Translations under genes and position numbers: made by a program
Shown here: positions 23,824 to 41,242 of the stretch, piece by piece
Numbering within the stretch: position 1 is the stretch's first letter
Layout of the letters: each line of letters starts with the position of its first letter
Assembly: GCA_963580455.1 (NCBI GenBank)
Contig: OY756965.1
Span: 3,236,501-3,300,500 of the forward strand
Direction of reading: 5' to 3'
Source of the DNA: Euonymus europaeus
Lineage: Eukaryota; Streptophyta; Magnoliopsida; Celastrales; Celastraceae
Length of the DNA: 64,000 nt
Notes under the pieces: model-generated
Databases searched by the model: none
Told to the model about the DNA's origin: nothing
What the model saw: only the letters and a program-made list of their open reading frames with translations

Positions 23824-24160
23824 TGTTGTGTGTTTATTTCAAAAGCTTAAGTGTCGCACATGAAAGAAATCTAAGATTGTAATATGGTTTATAAGTAAAC
23901 CAACTACCATTGCCCCCTGCACACATGATATAAGCTTGGGCTTTAGCCCGGTTTTTGCTTCTTCCTTCTAGAATTTATTTTAATTTTTTGAACAAGTCTT
24001 GGCTTATCTGTGAAAACCTATTATTACGCCATTGTGAACCAACTCATCTCCACGTTCAAAATGTTTGTTGTTCCACTATTTCCTCAACTTGCCCCAAATA
24101 TCTCTCTCAATCATTTACAACCCTTCTACTATAAATACACAGCCTCACATCAGTTCTGTA
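23824..24160 (+). repeat. Right LTR of the copia element, truncated
   Basis: Begins TGTTGTGTG after a purine-rich ATGTGAGGGAT tract. It matches the left LTR, carries the empty Harbinger site, lacks about 85 bp present in the left LTR (the part after ACTACCAT at 23908), and stops after CACATCAG near 24160, where gypsy integrase sequence begins on the other strand. A second G-rich tract at 23604-23612 (TTGTGGGGGGG) is an alternative polypurine site further upstream. Confidence 0.75.
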
Positions 24161-27099
24161 TCTCACACTATGGAACAAAATTCTTGATGTCTGCCCACAT
24201 ACCATGCCAAAAGAGGACTGAGGAAATTCTTTTGAATGTGAGAAAATAGCCAAAGTGAACTCCTTGAGGAGTGGAATGGAACTCTTGCATATACACCTGA
24301 ATACTAGGTGAGTTACGAGGAAGAAACCAACCTTCCTGATGGAACAAAACAACCACCGCGCAAAGCATAAGAAGGCTGGCTGCTAGAATCAACCAATAAT
24401 GATTGAACAATCTCCTTCAAATGCACATCCATCAGGACTTCATCATGTAATCCAGACAATGTTGGACATGAAGCTGCTGATAAAGCAAATAATTTGCATT
24501 GGTAGACCAGAAGAGAATTCAAATTAAGGGGCTTAGCTGAGTCTTTTCCTGACAAAGCATCAGCGACTTTATTTTCCAACCCTCAACGGTTTTTGTTCTT
24601 CTTCGTGCTCAATTTTCATATTCAACAAAAAATTTAGGCTACTATAATCAGTGCGTACCAAAAATTTCCTCCCTAAGAGGTAATGGCACCACTTGTGAAT
24701 AGCAAACACAATTGCCATCAGCTCTTTTTTGTAGACAGATTTTGACTGAGCTCTAGGGGAGAGAGTTTGGCTACAATAAGCAAGCGTATGGCCTTCTTGC
24801 ATCAAGACTGCATCTACATCGGTACCTGAGGCATCGGTGTCAACAATGAATAACTTAGAGAAATCATGTAAGGAGATGACTGATACCGTAGTCATAGCTA
24901 TCATCAAGGCATCAAAAGCTAATTGAGCTGAATCACTCTAAAGAAATGAATTTTTCTTCAATAAGTTAGTAAGGGGAGCTAAGAGAAAACCATAGTTCTT
25001 GACAAATCTCCGGTTAGCCCAAAGAAATCTGTAAGAGATTTAATATTTGTGGGTGTAGGTCAATTAACCATGCTCTCAATTTTGGAAGTATCGTTCGCTA
25101 CCCTAGCATTTGAGATGACATGGCCCAAGTACTCAATTTGAGGCTGTGCAAAGACACACTTTTTTTGATTAACCACTAGGGAATGATGGTGGAGAACTTC
25201 AAATACAAACTAAAGGTGTTGTAAATGAGCCGAGTAGGATGTGCTAAAGACCAATCTATCGTCAAAAAAGACCAACACAAATTTCTGAAGAAGTTACTTG
25301 AAAACTTCATTCATTAGTGACTAAAAAGTAGACGGGGCATTGGTTAAGCCAAAGGGCATCACCAAGAACTCGTAATGGCTATCATGGGTGCGAAATTTCA
25401 GGTCCAACTTGATAAAAATTATTGCCTCCTATAACTCATCCAAGAGTTCATCAACGATTGGTATTGGAAATTTAACCAGTACCGTGAGCTTGTTGAGAGC
25501 TCGGTAATCTACACACATACGCCATCCCTCCATCCTTCTTCTTGACAAGCAGAACCGGACTAAAGAATGGGATGTTACTTATTTTAAGGATTATAGCTCC
25601 TAGCATCTCCCTAACAATCTTTTCGATCTCGGATTTTTGATAATAGGGATATATATATAGGGTCGCAGATTAGCATGAGAAACACTCTCAATTAATTTAA
25701 TGGCATGATCCCGAGGCCTTGATACCGGCAGACCAGTGTGCTCCTGAAAAATGAAAGAATAAGTTGACAATAATGACTGTAATTCCTGGGCATCCTCTGT
25801 TACCCCATTGGTGGCCAAGCTAGTTTGTTCAATCAATTGTGTAGAGCCAAATTTGATCATAAACCCCACGTCATCCCGTTGAAGAAGTTAGCATGGTTTT
25901 CAGGGACATAATTGTTTTTGATAATTGAGGATCACCTTGCCACATAATTTGCCGCCTATCAGCATAAAACTGCATAGTTAATGACATTTATAATTGGAAT
26001 AAATGTCACTGAGTTTTCTCAACCAAGCCACTCCAAGAACAACATCAACACTTCCGGTGGCCTAGATGGAATTTTTTGTCACAATTAAAGCAAAGTCCCT
26101 TCTCTCTTCGCTGTTGTGCTTCCTTCTTATACAAACTTCGAAAAGATGGTTGAGTTGGAACAGTAGTAGCTGAGGCGGGAAGTTTACCCTCGCGAGTATC
26201 AGATTTAGCGGCACCGGTACCGATATTATGGTCTACCGGTTTCGACTTTGGAAAAGGGCACAACGAATTACAAGATATTCCAAAAATGCGTGAGATAAGA
26301 GTTGAATGATCCCCACCACGGGTAAAACTCTGAAAAGATGAGTGTTGGGCCTTCGGGGAACACAGATGGGCAAGTAAGGTTTCTTTCTTCTACGCGATGG
26401 GCCAGATCCATAAGGCCCATAAGAGTAAAAGGTGGATTCATGTGGATTTCTCCCCAAATTTCCTCTTGCACCTCATTCACAAATGCAGCAGACAACATTT
26501 ATTCCCCTACCTCCATCAACGGCGTCGAAATATGCTCAAATTGTTCACGATATTCCGCAACAGTCCCAGTTTGGCGTAGGTTAACCAGTTTTTCATAACT
26601 ATTACCAAACTAAATATTGCGAAAATGTTTAAGAATAGCTGCTTTGAACGTCGACCAAGAGCTGAATGGAACACGGGCTTTAACCCATTGGTACCCGCTT
26701 AGGGCCTTGCTCTTCAAACAAACAACCACTACAACGATTTTTTCGCATCACCCATTTGATTGACAATGAAATAACGGTCAACACGGAATAATTAGCCAGC
26801 GAGATAGTTGCCTGAAAATATCGACAGTTCAAGGCGCCTCCGACTGACATCATAATCAGGTACCAAGTGGCATTCTGGAACGAACTCCAGAGAGTGGGAA
26901 GAGGCACCATCGATCTTTTCTTTGCCATTCGCAGTGGCTGCTTGAGCTCTCAGCAACTCCTTTAGATCAGATAAGGAAGATTTGAGCTCGTTCAAATCGA
27001 TCTAGATAGTAGCAATGGACTTGTGAAGTTCACCGACCTCTTTTTCCAAGCTTTCTTGATGTTGGTCCATGCGAGATAAGACCATAGTAGAACCATACG
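24161..27099 (-). mobile_element. Decayed Ty3/gypsy retrotransposon, gag to integrase start
   Basis: Minus strand, right to left. Gag: ELKSSLSDLKELL coiled segment at about 26990-26950, RRRLELSIFSGN, SYEKLVNLRQTG-like retrotrans_gag at about 26600. A zinc knuckle CFNCDKKFHLGHRKC lies at 26090-26045. Then a degraded protease, and reverse transcriptase with PRDHAIKLI and HANLRPY (25700-25600), DGGM and further pieces broken by many stops. RNase H follows at 24907-24570 (IVDTDASGTDVDAVLMQ, AYCSQTLS, YKKELMAIVFAIHKW, GRKFLVRTD). The integrase zinc-binding start FWHGMWADIKNFV is at 24210-24170, where one Cys codon of the HHCC motif is lost and the sequence ends against the copia LTR. Confidence 0.9.
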
Positions 27100-27111
27100 G
27101 CTCTGATACCT
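27100..27111 (-). other. Primer-binding site of the gypsy element
   Basis: GGTATCAGAGCC on the minus strand, two bases after the LTR end. This matches the initiator-Met tRNA site used by many plant gypsy elements. It sets the orientation and the LTR boundary. Confidence 0.8.
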
Positions 27112-27112
27112 T

Positions 27113-27569
27113 TGATAGGTATGAACCCCAAACACAATCGCTAATAATAAAAATAAGGAGAAAACCCAGGGAAATCACTGCTTGTATTAATGATAGCAAT
27201 AAGAAGATTACAGGGAAAATGAATGAGAAACACCTTGACTTTTGAGGAGCACAGGAACCTCCCACTCTTTCTTCTTACTTTTTTTTAAATACCTCCCACA
27301 CATCTCTACTCCTGCCTAAAACAGAAAACCACAACACGATCTACTAATAAGAAAGCTACAGGTGTACTAATAAACTATCTCCACGTCACACCTTATTCTT
27401 CCCCTTCCTACTATACTACTTAGTGAGAGGTGGCCTAACAATCCATCACTTAGGCGTTTGTCCAAAATCAACAAGGTTGAACAATGAAATCGATGTGAGA
27501 GAGGATCGATCAAGGTACAAATGTAGCATATGCGATTAACGTGGGCACAACAAAAAAAATCACACATCA
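27113..27569 (-). repeat. 5' LTR of the gypsy element (457 bp)
   Basis: On the minus strand it starts TGATGTGTG at 27569 and ends CCTATCA at 27113, giving TGAT/ATCA inverted termini, and abuts the primer-binding site. The 3' LTR is absent because the element is cut at 24160. 27568 falls only about 510 bp upstream of the DEAH helicase start codon. Confidence 0.75.
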
Positions 27570-28081
27570 GCCGGAGAGAGTAAATATTTTGAATTTAATT
27601 TGCCACTTTTTTATATGTGCAAAAGTTAAGACAAATGTAATATCTTGTAGGTTTTAGAGGGTGATACCTTGCAGCTAGTAATGATAGTACGTTCATTAGT
27701 GTACTGAAATATGTATTTTAATGTGTACTTAAATATGTATTGAACTTACGTTTGATGTGTAACTATGTATTGAACCTATGATTTTAAGTGTGATGAATTT
27801 TGAGTGTTTAAGTATGTATTGAACCTATGTTTGATGTGTAACTATGTGATAACCCTAAATATTATATACGATTTTTTTTTCTAAATATAATTCTATTTCG
27901 TATGATTTTTTTACGAAGTTAATTTATTATTGAATTATCATTCCATTTGCAATAATTTTGAAGTTTTTGATAAATAAATATAAGTTCTCCATAATAAAGA
28001 TTAAACAGAGAAATGACAGAAATTGAAACTTGTACTAGACGATTCGGTAAAACCCCAGCTACGTTTTGAAGTTCTCTATCA
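27570..28081 (+). promoter_or_regulatory. Promoter and leader of the DEAH helicase, with degenerate tandem repeat
   Basis: The only sequence between the gypsy LTR and the helicase ATG. 27700-27850 contains imperfect repeats of a unit like GTGTAACTATGTATTGAACC (three or four copies). The last 60 bp before the ATG probably hold the leader. No clear TATA box can be assigned. Confidence 0.5.
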
Positions 28082-35742
<7,661 letters not shown>

Positions 35743-37199
35743 GTATATTGAGGAAGGAGCTCAAGTAGCTTACTTCTCCCTTTTTGCAGGAGACAAATTA
35801 GCTGTCAAGGCTTGCCAAAGTAAAGCAATTGTCACCATGGAGGATTACTCATTGGTTTCCACCATTCTCTGGTAAAACTATATGTGCCTTCATGACTAAC
35901 ATCACAACTTTGGCAGATGGTAGTGTATTCACAGTTCTATATGGACAGGTACTTCAACCTTCTGACTAACACATGGAAATAGCACTATTCACCGTATGTC
36001 TAGTTTTTAACAAATAAAAGCTGTCAAAATTGTACAAAATCTCAGATTTCAAATCACTTTTGCTCCTTCTATCCATACTGCTAACCACACGGACTGTACT
36101 ATTTATCTTTTCCCTTTGTAATCCTTTGACTGAAAGAAAAATCTCTACATATGGAACAAGGCAACTTAACTTTCTGCAGTCGGTACGTACCTGTATTATT
36201 CGTCCAATCATACACATATTGCGCCTTTTTAGGTTTATTAATGATTTGGTATTTTGACGTGTTATTACATTTTAGAAGCTTTGTGGAAGTTTCCTTGTAT
36301 CTTGCAGATTTTGGGAAGTTCATATTAAATTTGTTAGGCTGAATTTGTTGGTTGTCTACAGCGACGAGGATTGTTGAGTTGTTGCGGATACCAACAATAA
36401 GAGATCAGGTTAGCAGTCCACTGAGAATGGTAATGTGATATCACTGCTCCAAGCTACTATTGTTTGAGAGTCCGCGGTCAATTTGGAGGACCCGAATTCT
36501 GAGGGCAACAAGTCGAATCCCCAAGAATTAAATCCCCTATCTTCTTCTTGTGGTTGCATATGTGATTGTTGTTGATGATCATTTGCGGGGGATATGAAAA
36601 GGGAAAACGTAAAGTTGGGGAGAGAGTTGAATGCCAAGTCAGTCTGAAGCATACTCTGAAATCATAGCTTCTTGTGCCAGATTTTGTTCAAAATATTGGA
36701 CTAAATTGATTGTTTTCTTTATTTTCCCCAGAATATAAAATGATTAAAAGCTGCCAACTCAAGGATTTTTTAATCTCTGTGAACTTGGAATTTGAATGGT
36801 CTTCTTACTCCAAAGAAATCTATTTGAACTAGTTCGGCACCAGGTCACGAAATCACAGTCTGTTTTAGGTTTTGGTGATTTGCCATTTCATGACTGGCAT
36901 TGAACGTTGAAAAATGGGTATAACTAGGTTGATTATCCTTAATAAATGAAAACACCGTGGATTCAATAGTGTTATTGATATTTTGAGAGATTCAACAACC
37001 TTCCTGTGTGTGAAAAGCTCTCATTCTTATTCGGTTCCTCAACTGAGAAAAGCCCTATGGCCTATTGATCATTATGCCGAAAAGGATGTTCCTGCGAACC
37101 CCCTCCAAGCAGAGAGAAAAAATTCATATCTTTTCATAAAATGCGGAACCAAAAAAAAAGTTCTTACAATTTGTTTCCCACAAACCATGCTATAATGTA
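35743..37199 (+). other. Helicase 3' region and intergenic sequence
   Basis: The first few hundred bases should hold the helicase 3' untranslated region. A minus-strand frame at 36410-36652 (80 codons, MLQTDLAFNS with a Gln/His run and NSWGFDLLPSEF) has coding-like composition but I do not recognise it. It has no visible partner exons and may be a captured or decayed exon. 36983-37195 is open but unremarkable. Confidence 0.35.
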
Positions 37200-37760
37200 G
37201 TTCTAAAAATTCAATTGAGACTAACCTCCCCTTGATTCTAATGACCGCCATGCTATCCTATCCAGCCGCCCTGCTTGCTATGTTAAAATCCAGTGATAGT
37301 CTAAAGCATATATGGGTAGAAAGTAGTAACAGAATAACGACATAAGCTACGACAGAAGGTTGGAGCCTTATCTAATCAGTTCTGGCTGTTCAGAGTCTCA
37401 ATCCAGCCTGAGCTAAAACGAGATAAGGAAAAAGGCAAAGCGACTAGGTTATCAATTTCCCAGAACGAAAAATGCGCCCTCTCGTTTTCATTAAATTGTT
37501 ACTATCCATCTATTTCCCCATCAAAAACTTTATACTAGCTTTAGCGGGCCCACCCAAAGGTATAGCCCTCCAAAAAGTGGCGTATGCCGCTATCTGCGGC
37601 GCACACACGGTATTCTTTAGTAAAAGGCGAAAGAATAGTTCGCTTTGTGTGCACCGCGCGGCTGCGTGGTTTGTTCAGAGTTTCATTGATAGTTTTATTG
37701 AAACCCAACTGGTCTCAGTTTTGGATGTTTTCGATGTGGGACTTTAAGCCACGAAACGAC
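37200..37760. other. Compositionally distinct block, possibly organelle-derived
   Basis: This block is clearly less AT-rich than its surroundings and has words such as GCGGGCCCACCC, TATGCCGCTATCTGCGGCGC and CACCGCGCGGCTGCG. Frames at 37472-37747 and 37584-37886 are open without family resemblance. Texture resembles plant mitochondrial DNA, so a nuclear mitochondrial insertion is possible. I cannot match it to a known mitochondrial gene. Confidence 0.3.
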
Positions 37761-38583
37761 ACCAACTCCTGGCCTTTCACTTTCCGAATGTCTGTCTGTC
37801 TGTCTATTCAGAGCTGTTTTCCTGGTATTGAACGTTGTTCTCAATCCCACGTACTATTCGTATCTCTGTTCCTTCAATTATCATAAAATCATGTCAATTT
37901 GCAGGATGGATGATCTTGAAAATAGGAGAATGTGGAGCCTTTTAAGGTAGGATGTCTCAGTTGCTTCGGAAGTTAATGGAGCCCTGCTGCCTACCATCTC
38001 TGACATGGAAAGAAAAAAAAAAGAACACAATTACTTGTGTCTTTTACTTGGGATTTGCTTTCTCCTTTCTACAAAGTTGAAGTTGGTCACCAACCACAGG
38101 TTACCAGTGTTTTACTTTGCATCTTTCTTTTTTAGTGAATATTTCACAGTTGAGGGTTTTGCATAAGAGAATAACATATCATTTCATGGGGAAAATAAAT
38201 ATAAAAATATAATTAATTAAAATTTGTCCATGGACGTCCCTGGGTGTAGTGAGACGGGCGGCCACATGCTATCCCACTTATGCTCTGCAACTTTTCAAGT
38301 TTTAGTGACTAAATCTTTTAGGGAGGGACCACGACAGGCATATATTCTGCGAGAAGCGAATACCATCAGGCAATAGAACTAAGAGGAAGGGTTGTTGCAT
38401 CCTCCTCTAATCCTTCTCCTGCTTCCAATGATGAGGTTTGGCATTATATTTGGGCTTTGAATGTGCCCTGTCTACGAAAGTGTTTATATGGCATGCCTCC
38501 CATGAAATATTGCACACAAATTTTGTTGTTGCAATATCGACAGATTGGTGACAATCCTTCCCACCCTTTATGTCTAACCTTTG

Positions 38584-39187
38584 TGTATGGGCAAAAAACC
38601 GTGTAATTAATCTTATTGAGAATGTTGAGTGCCCGTACAACATATAAGACTTGTGAGCCCATGTCAGGTTTGAGTGTCCGTACGACATATAAGATTTGTG
38701 AGTCCATGTCGAGCTTGATCGTCCGTACGACACATTAGGCCTTTGAGCCCTTTTGAGGCTTGTTAGCCCAATAAGCTGAAGGCTCATGAGCCCATCAGCT
38801 CCTCCAGCAGCCTAAATAAGCTAATAGCCCACTAAGGCTTATAGGAGTGTGCGGCCTTTAGCACCGTTAGGCCCATTCAACCCATGAGCTGAGTCATGTA
38901 TACGATCTCACCCAAAGTACATAACAAAGGCCCAAACGGCCCAATAAGAGAGCTTAAAGCTTGACAGCTCACACTACTCACGTGCCAATCACATGGACCA
39001 TAATTCTATAAATATGAGTAATCTAAGCCTCTAAAAGTCTCTCGGTCATTTTTCTCTGGCTCCACTTCTCTCTTTAAAATCTCCGCTTCTCCCACTATAA
39101 ACTTTCTTCCGTACAGCATTGTGCAATCGATTAGATTGTCGAAGGCCTTGATCAATATTTCTTTGATTGTAGATTTTTGGGTCTACA
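38584..39187 (+). repeat. Solo LTR (604 bp) with 5-bp target duplication
   Basis: Starts TGTATGGGC and ends GGTCTACA (TGTA/TACA inverted termini), flanked by CTTTG on both sides (38579-38583 and 39188-39192). Removing the LTR and one CTTTG joins the LINE frame exactly. It has a TATA-like CTATAAATATGAG near 39006. Orientation as given follows the TATA box. No internal retroelement sequence, so it arose by LTR-LTR recombination. Confidence 0.88.
38628..38762 (+). repeat. Three tandem 45-bp repeats inside the solo LTR
   Basis: Three imperfect units each built on CCGTACGACATATAAGA, TTGTGAGCCCATGTC and a GAGCTT-like end. The third unit is more diverged. Probably an LTR U3 repeat, which in other retroelements can act as an enhancer. 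Confidence 0.75.
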
Positions 39188-40467
39188 CTTTGTTGAAACA
39201 ACCATACATCCTTTGTGCGAATGCTCGGCTATCAATGATGTTTTTAGTGTAAGCCTTACAAAACTGTAGAAGATGAACTCGGTGGCACAGGGCCCTTTTG
39301 CAAGTTTTTGGTGTGTAGTTTTCCAGATTATTGCTCCCCAAGAATTATCAATTCTAGTAATTTCGATGCGTCTTATATGGCTTCGGCGAAACAAATTTGT
39401 TCATGAGGGGACTTTCGTGCATCCTACAAAGTTAGCTAAGCACGGTTTGTCAATAGTCGAGGATTTTGCAAAGGCTCAGGTGTTGGTAGGTGTTCCACAG
39501 GCTTCTCTAACTCTAACTATTGGTAATGTTGTTCCTGAACAGGAAATTTGGAGAGGACCACCATTGGACTTGATTAAATCAAATTGAGATGCGGATATCC
39601 ATCATCAATCCAATCCTACTGGCTTTGGGGCTGTTTTTCATGATAGTAGTGGTGTATTATTGCTTATTCTTCCATGATGCGAAGGACTTCTCTTGATTCC
39701 ACTCTAACTGAAGCCTTGGGAGCATTGCAGGTCGTCAAACTTTCCATTAATTTGCGTTTCTCGATTATATGATTTTTGAGGGGGATTCGTCTATAATTGT
39801 CGAGGCAATTAAAAGTTTAGAACCAAAGCTTACTTTATAGTACCCCATAATAGTGGAGATTGTTAAATTTATTCCATATGGAGTTTTGTCCGTGTTCGTC
39901 GCTCTGCTAACTTGTCCGCTCATGCACTGGCAAAATATGCACTCAACAATCAAGATTTTCAGGTCTGGATAGAGGATGCTCCTTGCTCAGTCATGAGTGT
40001 TATCTAGGCTGAGAAGCTCTATTGGGAAAGTGCCCAACCTGCATCTTCTTTTGGTCATGTTTGATTTCAATTTATGTTAAGTTTTTATTTTTACTGTATC
40101 TCACGTTAAATACATTTTTTAATTCCCCCTGTATGGGTGGCCCGAGTATCATTTCTTGGTCTCTTACGCCTTTACTTCTTCTAGTATGGAGTATCAGAAT
40201 ATATTTGGTCTCTGACCTTTTTTTAAATAAAAAAATCCCTAAATTCTCATGATCTCATTTTTTTAAAAAAAAATTAGTAGTATTATAGTAATCTTAAACA
40301 CATTTAGGCCCTATTTAGGAAAAAAAAGTCCAATAATATTTACCCAATTTAAAAATCAAATAATTAATCCATTTAAACACTCGTTAATTATTTTTTATGA
40401 GGCTCCTTTTTTAAACTTTTTTAAAGTTCATCCCGAACCTCTCAAGACTCATCTCAAGTACTACACT

Positions 40468-40855
40468 AGGGCTTTGCTTGGGGAGGTGTAGGGAGGGGCT
40501 CGCGAACAAGTGAATCCCTCCGAACTTTTACTTGATATGAACACTTAAAAGTGTTTTAAGGGGTTCACGAACCTCTCTCAACACCCATTTTCTTAAAATG
40601 AGAGGTTGAGAGATATTGACTCACATTAAAAGCTCTCAACCCCTCATATACCAATGAAGAGTTTACTTTTATGAACCCCTCTCAACGTTTCTTTTCTCAA
40701 CCCTTAAAAATGAGAATTTGAGATATATTTACTCACATAAAAGTCTACAACCCCTCTCAACCATCCCCTGAAGTTTATTGTTATGAACCTCTTCCAACCA
40801 AACGGCTTTCAACCTCTCCCAACTCTCATGTTAAGCCTAGCCTAAATTTGAATAC
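40468..40855 (+). repeat. Dispersed repeat with internal CCTCTCAACC modules (copy 2)
   Basis: Longer relative of 14476-14746. It has three successive modules of the TATGAACCCCTCTCAAC type, each followed by AAAATGAGA(G/A)(G/T)TTGAGA, and ends CATGTTAAGCCTAGCC. Left (GGGCTTTGCTTGG) and right (GGCTAGGCTTAAC, reverse complemented) ends are weakly inverted, suggesting a MITE. Confidence 0.5.
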
Positions 40856-41242
40856 TAGTTATTTTATTACAGAAATTTGTAATAGCGAATTAATGAAATT
40901 ATTTTTTTAAAAAGAAAAAAAAAAGAGAAAATTGACATTTTCTCAGGCGAAATCGCTTACAATCACCTACGCTGCGCTTCTATGATTTTCTATGTTCTTA
41001 ACCTATCGAACGGTTCATCTTCAACAATGTGCAATATCACAGAGTCCTGATATCTAATCAAAATTTTTGAATCCGTACAAAGAAGTCGCTCACACGACTT
41101 AAAAATTCAAATATTCAAATATACCTATACATCTACACTTTGATCGACATGATTATCTCTCTTCCATCATCGATCAATCGACGTACTCCAGATTTCTGTT
41201 TGGAATTCTTCGATCGGAGCTCCATCGAGAGGCTCAGCTTTC
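40856..41242 (+). promoter_or_regulatory. Promoter and leader of the DUF3537 gene
   Basis: Sequence between the repeat and the ATG at 41243. 40895-40925 is an A-rich run. The leader probably starts around 40980-41100. No specific element can be assigned. Confidence 0.4.

Larger units (their letters stand above)
38395..40007 (+). pseudogene. LINE ORF2 C-terminal relic (zf-RVT and RNase H)
   Basis: Before the solo LTR (38415-38583): DEVWHYIWALNVP, then IGDNPSHPLC, the zf-RVT domain that follows reverse transcriptase in plant L1-type LINEs. After the LTR the frame resumes (FVETTIHPLCECSAIND), completing the zinc-binding pattern, then LSILVISMRLIWLRRNKFVHEG. An RVT_3 RNase H follows: PPLDLIKSN, FGAVFHDSSGVLL, further pieces in shifted frames, and SANLSAHALAKYALNNQDF, to a TAG at 40005-40007. 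Several stops are present. Upstream reverse transcriptase and endonuclease are missing, the usual 5' truncation. Confidence 0.8.

Noticed and set aside
37472..37886. Two overlapping plus-strand frames of 91 and 100 codons
   Set aside because: No family resemblance, overlapping in different frames, inside a compositionally odd block; not called as genes.
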